Origin: Microbispora hainanensis
Lineage (GTDB): Bacteria > Actinomycetota > Actinomycetes > Streptosporangiales > Streptosporangiaceae
Assembly (NCBI RefSeq): GCF_006874475.1
Contig: NZ_VIRM01000023.1
Span: forward strand, 62,001-126,000
Direction of reading: 5' to 3'
Length of the DNA stretch: 64,000 bases
Positions 33,236 to 41,447 of the stretch are shown piece after piece. The position numbers and the translations under genes were made by a program. Position 1 is the first letter of the stretch. Every line of letters begins with the position of its first letter. The notes under the pieces were generated by a model. The model worked only from the letters and a program-made list of their open reading frames with translations, was not told where the DNA came from and made no database searches.

Positions 33236-34867
33236 TCACGGCAGCACGGGGAGGATCACGGCCGAGGGGCGGCGGGAATCGTGGAGGATCTCCTGGTCGG
33301 AGGCGACCAACGGGGTGCCCGCCGTCAGCGGCGCGCCGGTGCCCGGGTTGCGCGCGATGCGCGGGTAGGCCCCGCTGGCCACCTGCACCCGGATGCGGTG
33401 GCCGCGGCGGAACCGGTGGCCCATCGGCCACAGGTCGATCTCCACCCGGCGCACGCCGTCCTCGTCGCAGCGGTCGGCCGGGGTCAGGCGGCGCACGCCC
33501 TCGCAGACGTTCATCGACGTGCCGTCGGGATGCACGTCGCACACCCGTACGACGAAGTCGGTGTGCTCCCTGCTCGTACGCACGAACAGTTCGGCGCTCA
33601 CCGGGCCGATCATGTCGGTGTCGCGGCCGAGCACCTCGGAGGTGTAGACGAGCACGTCGCGCCGGGCCTCGAGACGCCGGTTGTCCCTCGGCTCGGAGTT
33701 GCCGATCAGCACCGGGCCGCCGATCACCGGGGTGGGATGCGCGGGGTCGTAGCGGTAGCGGTCCGGCTCGCCGCCCGCCGGGTTGTCCCGCGACAGGGCG
33801 AAGCCCGGCTGGAGGTGCCAGCGCTCGCGCCGCATGCCGGGCGGCGGCCAGTCGGGCTCGTCCCGCCACTCGCCCGCGCCGGTCACGTACAGCCGGACAG
33901 GGGAGGGACGCAGCCCGGACGGGTCGCCGAGCAGGTGGGCGCGGAACCAGGCCAGGGCGTCCGTGTTGGCGGCCCACCCGTGCCGGATGTCGGCGTGATA
34001 CCAGGGCCCGATGGTCAGGTAGGGCTGCCGCCCGGCCTTCCGCAGCGCCGCGTAGTCCTTGAGCTGCCAGGGCAGGAACACGTCATACCAGCCGCCGGTC
34101 ATCGTGATCTCCGCGCCGACCTGCTCCACCGACGCGGAGAAGTCCACCCTGTCCCAGTAAGAGCAGTAGCTCTCGCCGTGATGGGCCAGCAGCTCGCGGA
34201 AGAACGGCAGCGGCCTGCCGGCCGACAGCAGGTCGAGCTCGTGCAGCGGGCGGCCCGACAGCACGGCCCGCCGCGTGCGCCGGGGCGCGATGAGGGCGGC
34301 CACGCCGCCCAGCCGGCCCTCCAGGTGCGCGGTGAGCGTCGTCCAGATCAGCGTCGACTCCAGCGCGAACGACCCCCCGACGTACGCCGCGTCACGGAAA
34401 CAGGAGGCGGTCACCTGGACGGCCATCGCCCGCAGGTCGGGGGTCTCGGCCGCGATGGCCCACTGGGTGTAGCCGAGGTAGGAGGGCCCGTGCATGGCGA
34501 GGCTGCCGCCATACCACGACTGCTCCCGCATCCACTCGACCGTGGCCAGGCCGTCCTCCTGCTCGTGGACCAGGGGGTCGAGCCGCCCGCCGGAGCCGAA
34601 GCCGCCCCGGCAGCTCTGCAGCAGCACCTGGAACCCGTGCCGCGCGAAGGTCCAGCCGTACATCCAGCCGACCACCCCGCTCCTGCCGTACGGCGTGCGG
34701 ATCAGGATCGTCGGCGGCCGGTCGGCGCCGACCGGTGTGTAGTGATCGGCCAGGAGCGTCACGCCGTCCGGCATCGGTACGGGCATGTCGCGGCGGACCC
34801 GGACGCGGTGGCCCTGAAGGCCGACCTGCCGGGCTGGACCGCGGCGGTGCACCGGCACGCGGGCCAT
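33236..34867 (-). CDS. CocE/NonD-family alpha/beta hydrolase
   Basis: 543-aa Xaa-Pro dipeptidyl-peptidase (S15)-like esterase. The alpha/beta domain carries the nucleophile in GPSYLGYTQW, an ADHYTP...IRTPYGR start and a late WYD acid region (GGWYDVFLPWQ). The C-terminal jelly-roll domain (SAELFVRTSREHTDFVVRVCDV, GHRIRVQVASGAYPRIARNP) is the CocE/NonD C-terminal domain. The substrate may be an ester or acyl compound. AAGGAGGGGGC before the ATG at 34867 decides the start. Confidence 0.92.
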   Translation of the reverse strand: MARVPVHRRGPARQVGLQGHRVRVRRDMPVPMPDGVTLLADHYTPVGADRPPTILIRTPYGRSGVVGWMYGWTFARHGFQVLLQSCRGGFGSGGRLDPLVHEQEDGLATVEWMREQSWYGGSLAMHGPSYLGYTQWAIAAETPDLRAMAVQVTASCFRDAAYVGGSFALESTLIWTTLTAHLEGRLGGVAALIAPRRTRRAVLSGRPLHELDLLSAGRPLPFFRELLAHHGESYCSYWDRVDFSASVEQVGAEITMTGGWYDVFLPWQLKDYAALRKAGRQPYLTIGPWYHADIRHGWAANTDALAWFRAHLLGDPSGLRPSPVRLYVTGAGEWRDEPDWPPPGMRRERWHLQPGFALSRDNPAGGEPDRYRYDPAHPTPVIGGPVLIGNSEPRDNRRLEARRDVLVYTSEVLGRDTDMIGPVSAELFVRTSREHTDFVVRVCDVHPDGTSMNVCEGVRRLTPADRCDEDGVRRVEIDLWPMGHRFRRGHRIRVQVASGAYPRIARNPGTGAPLTAGTPLVASDQEILHDSRRPSAVILPVLP

Positions 34868-34973
34868 GCCCCCTCCTTCCCCGGCATCGGGCCGATCGAC
34901 CCGCGCCGAGAGTGAGGTTTCCCCACCAGTAACAGAATATCTATCCGCCATTCGCCGTTCCAGTCGCGCCGCG

Positions 34974-35003
34974 TTGCATGATCGCGCTTCCCGCCGCTAC
35001 CCT
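34974..35003 (+). promoter_or_regulatory. candidate promoter of the trp leader
   Basis: TTGCAT (34974-34979), 18-bp spacer, TACCCT (34998-35003). The leader ATG starts 7 bp later, so the transcript may be leaderless. Confidence 0.45.
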
Positions 35004-35009
35004 TGGCCC

Positions 35010-35048
35010 ATGCGAACTCAAGCACCCTCGCAGTGGTGGCGCCGCTGA
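35010..35048 (+). CDS. trpL: trp operon leader peptide
   Basis: Twelve-codon peptide MRTQAPSQWWRR with tandem Trp codons, just upstream of anthranilate synthase. Ribosome stalling at the two TGG codons when charged tRNA-Trp is scarce would control the attenuator that begins inside the last codons. Confidence 0.85.
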   Translation: MRTQAPSQWWRR

Positions 35049-35104
35049 CAGGCGGCGTTTTCGCATTCGCGTCGAATAGACCGGCCGCCCCGTGAGTGGC
35101 GGCC
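35040..35104 (+). promoter_or_regulatory. trp attenuator (segments 1-4)
   Basis: Segment 1 CGCCGC (35040-35045, the Arg-Arg codons of the leader) pairs with segment 2 GCGGCG (35052-35057). Segment 2 (GGCGGC, 35051-35056) can instead pair with segment 3 GCCGCC (35084-35089). Segment 3 (GGCCGCC, 35083-35089) pairs with segment 4 (GGCGGCC, 35098-35104) as a 7-bp terminator followed by TTCTGT. This is the classical leader logic: stalling on Trp frees segment 2 to form the antiterminator. Confidence 0.75.
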
Positions 35105-35149
35105 TTCTGTATGTCCGCCCCGGGGCATACGAAAAAAGGGGCGTGGACA

Positions 35150-37285
35150 GTGGAGATCAGCGGATATACCACGGCCGGCGGCATCGCGGTCGAGCGCCGG
35201 GTGCGCGAGGTGCCCGAGGAGGCGCTGGAGGAGATCGTCACGTCGCTGGGGGAGCGGCGCGGCGGGGCCTTCTCGTCCGGCATGGACTACCCCGGCCGCT
35301 ATAGCAGGTGGGCGTTCGGCTACGTCGATCCCTGCCTGGAGATCGTGGCGCGGGGGCGGCGCATCTCCGCCCGCGCGCTCAACGAGCGCGGACAGGTCGT
35401 GCTGCCGGTCGTCGCCTCCTGCCTGCTGGCGGCGGGCAAGCCGGTGTCCGAGCCGGCCCACGGCTACATCGAGGTGCACGTCCCCGAGTCCGAGGACCTG
35501 CTGCCCGAGGAGATGCGCAGCCGCAGGCCCACCGTGTTCACCGCCATCCGCGAGATCATCGCGGCCTTCCGGTCCGACGACCCCCACCTCGGCCTGTACG
35601 GCGCCTTCGGCTACGACCTGGCCTTCCAGTTCGAGCCCATCCGCTATCGCCTGACCCGCCCCGGCGACCAGCGCGACCTGGTGCTGCACCTGCCCGACCG
35701 GCTCGTCGTGATCGACCGCGTCCGCGAGACCAGCGTGGAGCACTGCTACGAGTTCACCGTCGACGGCGTCTCCACCAGCGGCCTGGAGCGCACCGGCGAG
35801 ACCGTCCCACTGGTCGCGCCCCGTGAGATCCCGCCGAACCCGGTGCGGGGGACCTACGCCGAGGTCGTCGCCAAGGCCAAGGAGAAGTTCCAGCGCGGCG
35901 ACCTGTTCGAGGTCGTCCCCGGCCAGGTCTTCCACGGCGCCTGCGCCGACCCGTCCGCCTTCTACCGCTCGCTGCGCACCGAGAACCCCGCGCCGTACGA
36001 GTTCCTGCTCAACCTCGGCGACGGCGAGCACCTGGTGGGCGCCTCGCCCGAGATGTACGTACGGGTGACCGGCGACCGCGTCGAGACCTGCCCGATCTCC
36101 GGCACCATCGCCCGCGGGGCCAACCCCGTCGAGGACGCCGAGGCGATCCGCACCCTCCTGTCCAGCGTGAAGGAGGAGTCGGAGCTGACCATGTGCACCG
36201 ACGTGGACCGCAACGACAAGTCGCGGATCTGCGTGCCGGGCAGCGTCCGGGTGATCGGCCGCCGCCAGATCGAGATGTACTCCCGGCTGATCCACACCGT
36301 CGACCACATCGAGGGCCGCCTGCGTCCCGAGTTCGACGCCCTCGACGCGTTCCTCACCCACATGTGGGCCGTCACCGTCACCGGCGCCCCCAAGACGTGG
36401 GCCATGCAGTTCATCGAGGACCACGAGGAGACCACCCGGCGCTGGTATGGCGGCGCGGTCGGCTTCATCGGCTTCGACGGCTCGATGAACACCGGCCTGA
36501 CCCTGCGCACCGCGCAGATCCGCGACGGCGTCGCCACCGTGCGCGCCGGGGCCACGCTGCTGTACGACTCCGACCCCGAGGCCGAGGAGCGGGAGACCGA
36601 GCTCAAGGCCAGCGCCCTGCTCGGCGCGCTCGCCGCGGCCGCCCGGCCGAAGGAGGCGGTGAAGGCGGAGCCCCGGGCCGACCTGCCGGGCGAGGGTCAC
36701 CGCGTGCTGCTCGTGGACCACGAGGACTCCTTCGTCAACACGCTCGCCGACTACTTCCGCCAGCAGGGCGCGTCGGTGGTCACGCTGCGGCACGGGTTCC
36801 CGCTGGACAAGCTCGACGAGATCGCGCCGACGCTCGTCGTGCTGTCGCCCGGCCCCGGCTGGCCGTCCGACTTCGGCTGCTCGGCGCTGATCGAGGCGCT
36901 GTACGCCCGGGACCTGCCGGTGTTCGGGGTGTGCCTGGGCCTGCAGGCCATGGTCGAGCAGGCGGGCGGCACGCTCGAACTGCTGCCCTACCCGGAGCAC
37001 GGCAAGCGCGGCCGGGTCCGCCGCGAGGGCGACAGCGCGCTGCTCGACGGGCTGCCCGGCGAGTTCGTCGCGGCCCGCTATCACTCCGTGCACGCGAAGG
37101 AACCGGGGGTCAAGGGCTTCCGGGTCACCGCGTTCACGCCGGACGGCGCGGCCATGGCGATCGAGGACACCGACAACCTGCGCTTCGGCGTGCAGTTCCA
37201 CCCCGAGTCGATCCTGACCACGCAGGGCGGCGCCGGGGCGCGGATCATCGCCAACGTCCTGCGGCTTTGCGCGCGTCATGGCTGA
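35150..37285 (+). CDS. trpE: fused anthranilate synthase TrpE-TrpG
   Basis: About 711-aa single-chain anthranilate synthase, the first committed step of tryptophan synthesis (chorismate + glutamine to anthranilate). The N-terminal TrpE part contains the chorismate-binding segments PISGTIARGANP, DVDRNDKSRIC and VTGAPKTWAMQFI. A short linker near residue 500 leads to TrpG with nucleophile Cys in FGVCLGLQAM and the His-Glu pair in FGVQFHPESI. This is the rhizobial-type TrpE(G) fusion. It stands alone, without other trp genes nearby. Start: GTG at 35150 (VEISGYTTAGG), about 45 bp after the attenuator hairpin; an upstream in-frame start at 35096 would disturb the attenuator. Confidence 0.95.
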   Translation: MEISGYTTAGGIAVERRVREVPEEALEEIVTSLGERRGGAFSSGMDYPGRYSRWAFGYVDPCLEIVARGRRISARALNERGQVVLPVVASCLLAAGKPVSEPAHGYIEVHVPESEDLLPEEMRSRRPTVFTAIREIIAAFRSDDPHLGLYGAFGYDLAFQFEPIRYRLTRPGDQRDLVLHLPDRLVVIDRVRETSVEHCYEFTVDGVSTSGLERTGETVPLVAPREIPPNPVRGTYAEVVAKAKEKFQRGDLFEVVPGQVFHGACADPSAFYRSLRTENPAPYEFLLNLGDGEHLVGASPEMYVRVTGDRVETCPISGTIARGANPVEDAEAIRTLLSSVKEESELTMCTDVDRNDKSRICVPGSVRVIGRRQIEMYSRLIHTVDHIEGRLRPEFDALDAFLTHMWAVTVTGAPKTWAMQFIEDHEETTRRWYGGAVGFIGFDGSMNTGLTLRTAQIRDGVATVRAGATLLYDSDPEAEERETELKASALLGALAAAARPKEAVKAEPRADLPGEGHRVLLVDHEDSFVNTLADYFRQQGASVVTLRHGFPLDKLDEIAPTLVVLSPGPGWPSDFGCSALIEALYARDLPVFGVCLGLQAMVEQAGGTLELLPYPEHGKRGRVRREGDSALLDGLPGEFVAARYHSVHAKEPGVKGFRVTAFTPDGAAMAIEDTDNLRFGVQFHPESILTTQGGAGARIIANVLRLCARHG

Positions 37286-37343
37286 GTAAAGGGGCCGTTT
37301 AGGGCGGCGCCGGCGCGGCGGGGGAGCCGTAGAGTCCACTGCC

Positions 37344-38570
37344 GTGCCGGAGCCGAGATCACACGACATGCTGCCCACGCCCCTTCCCGACGCGGTGCGC
37401 GCCGCCCTGCTCGCGCCCATGGTCGACCAGCACTGCTGCGGCGTGCGCCGCGACGACACCACCAGGTCGGGATTCGAGCAGCTCATCGGCGAGGGCGGCA
37501 CACCCGCGCCCCCGGGCACCACGCACTTCGACACCCCGGCCGGCGCCGCGATCCGCCGCTGGTGCGCGCCGGTCCTCGGCCTGGAGCCGCACGCCTCGGC
37601 CACCGTCTATCTGTCACGCCGCGCCGAGCTCGGCGCGGCAGAGGTCAACCGGCGGCTGCTGCGCGGCGCGGGAGTGTCGGCCTTCCTGGTCGACACCGGG
37701 CTCGACGTCCCCGGGCTGCTCTCACCCGCCGAGATGGGACGTCTCGGCTCCGCCGCCGCCGACGAGATCGTCCGGCTGGAGCAGGTCGAGCAGGACGTCG
37801 CCGAGGCCGGGCTGCCCGCGGCCGACTACGCAGGGCTGCTGCGGGACGAGCTCGCGGCCCGCGCGGCCCGCGCCACCGCGCTCAAGTCGGTCGCGGCGCA
37901 CCGCTGCGGCCTCGGCTTCGATCCCTCCCGGCCCTCGCGCGGCAGCGTGATCGCGGCGGCCGGGCGCAGGCTCGCCGACCCCAAGTCGCGCCTGGACGAC
38001 CCCGTCCTCGTGCGGCACCTGCTCTGGGCGGCGGTCGACGTGGCCAGGGAGCGAGGCCTGCCGGTGCAGTTCCACTGTGGTCTGTCCGGCTGGGGCCTGT
38101 CGGGCCTGAGCATGTCGGGCTGGGGGCTGTCCGGCGGCGGCCTGTCCGGCGTCGGGATCGGCCACCTGGCCGACCCCGCGCTGCTGACCGGCTTCGTCCG
38201 CGCCCTCGCCCCGCTCGGGGTGCCCGTCGTCCTGCTGCACTGCTATCCCTATCACCGGCAGGCGGCGTACCTGGCGGGCGTCTTCCCGCACGTGTACGTG
38301 GACGCCGGGCCCGCCGTCGCCCACACCGCCGCCGGCTCCGCCCACGTGCTGCGCGAGCTGCTCGAACTCGCGCCGTTCCACAAGCAGATGTACGGCTCCG
38401 GCTGCCACGGCGCCGCCGAGCTGTGTTTCCTGGCCGCGCTCTGCCATCGCCGCGGCCTGGCCCGCGTGCTCGCCGACCGGATCGCCGAAGGCGAGTGGAG
38501 CGCGGCCGACGCCGCCCGGATCGCCCACATGATCGGCTCTGGAAACGCGCGCCGGGTTTATCGCCTATAA
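37344..38570 (+). CDS. amidohydrolase-fold protein, probably degenerate
   Basis: 408 aa, related to the amidohydrolase_2 family / FluG N-terminal domain (LPVQFHCG, VVLLHCYPYHRQAAYLAGVFPHVYVD, ELAPFHKQMYGSG). Two usual metal or catalytic positions look changed. The N-terminal HxH appears as H30-C31-C32 (VDQHCCGV), and the late SSDA-type Asp is replaced around Gly353 (GSGCHG). An in-frame 15-bp repeat array (38079-38153) inserts five pentapeptides such as GLSGW just after the FHCG motif. It may be catalytically dead or use other ligands. It follows trpE by 58 bp. Confidence 0.8.
   Translation: MPEPRSHDMLPTPLPDAVRAALLAPMVDQHCCGVRRDDTTRSGFEQLIGEGGTPAPPGTTHFDTPAGAAIRRWCAPVLGLEPHASATVYLSRRAELGAAEVNRRLLRGAGVSAFLVDTGLDVPGLLSPAEMGRLGSAAADEIVRLEQVEQDVAEAGLPAADYAGLLRDELAARAARATALKSVAAHRCGLGFDPSRPSRGSVIAAAGRRLADPKSRLDDPVLVRHLLWAAVDVARERGLPVQFHCGLSGWGLSGLSMSGWGLSGGGLSGVGIGHLADPALLTGFVRALAPLGVPVVLLHCYPYHRQAAYLAGVFPHVYVDAGPAVAHTAAGSAHVLRELLELAPFHKQMYGSGCHGAAELCFLAALCHRRGLARVLADRIAEGEWSAADAARIAHMIGSGNARRVYRL
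38079..38153. repeat. 15-bp repeat array inside amidohydrolase
   Basis: Five 15-bp units of type GGCCTGTCCGGCTGG in perfect phase and in frame, encoding GLSGW/GLSGL/SMSGW/GLSGG/GLSGV. Confidence 0.85.
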
Positions 38571-38651
38571 AATTCGTGGATTTGTCCCAACCGAAACGAT
38601 CCTCCTTTATGAGGATGATTTCCGATCTATCGCGCGGAATAATCGCGCCCG

Positions 38652-39542
38652 ATGGCTGCCATTGAGATTCGAAATCTGGTGAAGTCGTTCGGGCCGGTGA
38701 AGGCCGTGGACGGCGTTTCGTTCAGCGTGGAGGCCGGATCCGTTACCGGATATCTCGGCCCCAACGGAGCCGGCAAGACGACCACGCTCCGCTGCCTGCT
38801 CGGCCTCGTCACACCCGATTCGGGTGAGGCACTCGTGAACGGCGAGCGTTATGTCGCGCTCTCCAATCCCGTGGCCGAAATCGGCGCCGTGCTGGAGGCC
38901 ACGAGCTTCCATCCCGGCCGCACCGCCCGCAACCACCTGCGCATTCTGTGCACGGCCGCCGGGCTGCCCGACGCCCGCGCGGACGAGGCGCTGGAACAGG
39001 TCGGTCTCGCGGACGCCGCCGGCAAGCGCGTGAGCGGCTTCTCGCTGGGCATGCGCCAGCGGCTCGCGCTCGCCTCCGCCCTGCTCGGGCAGCCCCGGGT
39101 GTACATCCTCGACGAACCCGCCAACGGCCTCGACCCGGCGGGCATCGAGTGGCTGCGCGGGTTCCTGCGCCACCTCGCCCACGACCAGGGAGCGGCGGTG
39201 CTCGTCTCCAGCCACGTGCTGGCCGAGGTCGAGCGGACCGTCGACAACGTGGTGATCATCGCCAAGGGCCGGCTGGTGCGCCAGGGCAGCCTGGCCGAGC
39301 TCACCAGCGACGGCGCGGACGCCGTACGGGTGCGTGCCGCCCAGGCCGCCGACCTCGCTCCCGCGCTCGAAGCGGCGGGCGGGGTGGTCGAACACGTCGA
39401 GGACGGCCTGCTGCGCGTGCGCGGGCTGGACCCGGAGGCCGTCGGCCAGGTCGCCCTGGACCGGCGCGTCGTGCTCACCGAGGTGGCGCAGGAGCGGTCC
39501 GGGCTGCACAAGGTCTTCCTCGATCTGACGGAGGGGCGATGA
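38652..39542 (+). CDS. ABC transporter ATP-binding protein
   Basis: 296-aa ATPase subunit of an exporter of the drug/bacitracin type. Walker A GPNGAGKTT, Q-loop region, signature GFSLGMRQRLALASAL, Walker B VYILDEPANGLDP and switch His in VSSHVLAEVE are all present; the extra C-terminal ~70 residues are typical of the class. ATGA overlap couples it to the permease gene. A 6-bp inverted repeat (ATCCTC/GAGGAT, 38599-38616) in the AT-rich upstream gap may be an operator. Confidence 0.93.
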   Translation: MAAIEIRNLVKSFGPVKAVDGVSFSVEAGSVTGYLGPNGAGKTTTLRCLLGLVTPDSGEALVNGERYVALSNPVAEIGAVLEATSFHPGRTARNHLRILCTAAGLPDARADEALEQVGLADAAGKRVSGFSLGMRQRLALASALLGQPRVYILDEPANGLDPAGIEWLRGFLRHLAHDQGAAVLVSSHVLAEVERTVDNVVIIAKGRLVRQGSLAELTSDGADAVRVRAAQAADLAPALEAAGGVVEHVEDGLLRVRGLDPEAVGQVALDRRVVLTEVAQERSGLHKVFLDLTEGR

Positions 39543-40318
39543 GCGGGCTCGTCAAGGCGGAGCTGCGCAAGCTGTTCACCACGCGGCTGTGGTGGATCAT
39601 GCTGCTCGTCATGCTGGTGCTGGTCGGGGTGGGGCTCGGCTTCCTCATCGCGTTCGCGGGGGTGGAGCAGAACGGCAGCGCGCTGCCCGCGCGGGACACC
39701 GCGGCGTGGGCCGAGGTCGCCTGGTCGAGCGCGTCCAGCGGCGGGATCTTCGTGATGATCCTCGGCGTCGTCATGATGACCTCCGAATATCGCTACCAGA
39801 CGATCACCGGCACCTTCCTCACCACCCCCCGGCGGGGCCTGGTGATCGTCGCCAAGGTGATCGCCGGGCTGCTCGTGGGCGCGGTGTTCGCGCTGGCCGT
39901 GCTGATCTTCCAGGCGATCACGGTGATCCCGGCCGTGACGCTCTCCGGGGGCGAGTTCTCCCTGTCCGCCTCGCGCATCCCGCAGATCAGCCTCGGCATC
40001 CTCGTGACGCTCGCGCTGTACGCGGTGTTCGGCATCGGGCTGGGGGCGCTCGTCCGCAACCAGATCGCCGGCATCGTCGCGGCGGTCGTCTGGGCGTACG
40101 TGATCGAGAGCATATTCACCGGCATCCCGGCCCTGCATTCGGTGGGCAAGTGGCTGCCGGGCGGCGCCGCGCAGGCGCTGATGAGCATCGACGTGGACAC
40201 CGGCCTCGGCAGGCCGGAATGGCTGCCCGCCTGGGCGGGCGCCATCGTCTTGGTCGGTTATGGCCTGGTCTTCGCCGCCGTCGCCACCGCCACCACGGTC
40301 CGCCGCGACATCACCTGA
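39539..40318 (+). CDS. ABC transporter permease
   Basis: 259 aa with six membrane helices in the ABC-2 arrangement. The N-terminal VKAELRKLFTTRLWWIML (amphipathic segment plus TM1), then EYRYQTITGTFLTTPRR, a conserved cytosolic loop of this permease class. It forms a homodimer with the preceding ATPase. The ATG overlaps the ATPase stop (ATGA). Confidence 0.92.
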   Translation: MSGLVKAELRKLFTTRLWWIMLLVMLVLVGVGLGFLIAFAGVEQNGSALPARDTAAWAEVAWSSASSGGIFVMILGVVMMTSEYRYQTITGTFLTTPRRGLVIVAKVIAGLLVGAVFALAVLIFQAITVIPAVTLSGGEFSLSASRIPQISLGILVTLALYAVFGIGLGALVRNQIAGIVAAVVWAYVIESIFTGIPALHSVGKWLPGGAAQALMSIDVDTGLGRPEWLPAWAGAIVLVGYGLVFAAVATATTVRRDIT

Positions 40319-40348
40319 CCCGTATGGGCCTACAGGCCTTGGGAGCCG

Positions 40349-40376
40349 CCCCCGGATCCCGCCGGGGGTCCGGGGG
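40349..40376 (+). terminator. terminator after the ABC permease
   Basis: Perfect 8-bp inverted repeat CCCCCGGA / TCCGGGGG with a 12-base loop, 30 bp after the permease stop. Confidence 0.65.
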
Positions 40377-40457
40377 AGGGGGCCGGGTCGCGATCGTGGG
40401 CCCGAGCTGGTTTGCTTGGACGGTCATCCATCGGCAACCACTTCACGGGGAATGTGA

Positions 40458-41240
40458 ATGCGCAGCGTCGAGCCCGAGGTCTTCCTCGTCGCCAAACCGT
40501 CTGTCGACTACGACGAGCTGGCCCGCTATCTGCACGAGATCGGCGGGGAGAGCTGGCTTGAGCGGCTGGAGCGGGGCGAGTTCGACGCCCAGAACCTGGC
40601 GGAGTTCGCCGGGCGGCTGTGCTACCGCTCGTTCGAGCCGGGCCTGAACCCCAACGTCACCCGGATCCGGCAGGACCAGGACGCGTACCTGCGCAACATC
40701 CTGGCCAGCGCGCACGGGTCCGTGCTGGAGCACCTCAGCTTCAGCTTCGTGCTGCACAACGTCTCGCGGGTGCTCACGCACGAGCTCGTCCGCCACCGGC
40801 CCGGGGTGGCGATCTCGCAGGAGTCGCTGCGCTACGTCCGGCTGAACGACATCCCGTTCTGGATCCCCGAGTGGGCACGCGAGGACGCCGAGCTGATGAA
40901 GCGGGCGACCGAGATGCTCGACCGCATGGAGGAGTTCCAGAAGTGGATGGCGGCCCACTTCGGGCTGGACGAGGACGGCGTGCCCTTCCCCGAGAAGAAG
41001 CACCGCACCTCGTTCATGCGCCGCTTCGCCCCCGAGGGCGTCGGGACCGGCCTGGTCTGGACGGCCAACGTGCGCACCCTGCGGCACACGATCGAGGCCC
41101 GTACGGCCGCCGGAGCCGAGGAGGAGATCCGCCTCGTCTTCAACCGCATCGGGGAGATCATGCGGGAGGAGGCCCCGGCCCTGTTCGGCGACTACGTCGT
41201 CGAGGACGGCGCCTGGGTGCCCGGCTACCGCAAGGTCTGA
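40458..41240 (+). CDS. thyX: FAD-dependent thymidylate synthase, divergent ThyX
   Basis: 260 aa; methylates dUMP to dTMP using methylenetetrahydrofolate and FADH2. The substrate/FAD motif region is LTHELVRHRPGVAISQESLRYV with RHR at residues 112-114. Canonical ThyX has RHRX7S; here there is one more residue between RHR and the conserved Ser, and SQESLRY replaces the usual SQLSQRY. The SVLEHLSFSFVL block (His 92) and the C-terminal NVRTLRHTIEARTAAGAEEEIR are conserved. This belongs to a divergent branch; a standard ThyX or ThyA may exist elsewhere in the genome. Confidence 0.9.
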   Translation: MRSVEPEVFLVAKPSVDYDELARYLHEIGGESWLERLERGEFDAQNLAEFAGRLCYRSFEPGLNPNVTRIRQDQDAYLRNILASAHGSVLEHLSFSFVLHNVSRVLTHELVRHRPGVAISQESLRYVRLNDIPFWIPEWAREDAELMKRATEMLDRMEEFQKWMAAHFGLDEDGVPFPEKKHRTSFMRRFAPEGVGTGLVWTANVRTLRHTIEARTAAGAEEEIRLVFNRIGEIMREEAPALFGDYVVEDGAWVPGYRKV

Positions 41241-41318
41241 GCCGTTAGAAGCCCGGCCCGCTAGGGAGCCGCCGGCACCTGAGCCGCCGGAGGGCGCCGA
41301 GGCCGTGAGCCGGCCGCG

Positions 41319-41402
41319 CCGTGCTCGCCCTGTGTTCGTCTCTGTGCTTGCACTGTGTTTGTCCCTGTGGTTTGCCCCTGTGGTTTGGCCCTGTGTTCGC
41401 CC
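41319..41402. repeat. degenerate 11-13-bp CTGTG repeats
   Basis: Six to seven tandem units beginning CTGTG (e.g. CTGTGGTTTGCCC) in a noncoding, T/G-rich patch between thyX and the Asp-box gene. Period is roughly one helical turn. Confidence 0.7.
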
Positions 41403-41430
41403 CGCGGCCGCCCCGAAGGGCGCCGCGGGG
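41400..41430. terminator. bidirectional terminator hairpin
   Basis: 13-bp stem (arms 41400-41413 and 41418-41430, one bulged C) with the loop CGAA, between the convergent thyX and Asp-box genes. Confidence 0.65.
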
Positions 41431-41447
41431 CCGCGGTGGCGAGGTCG

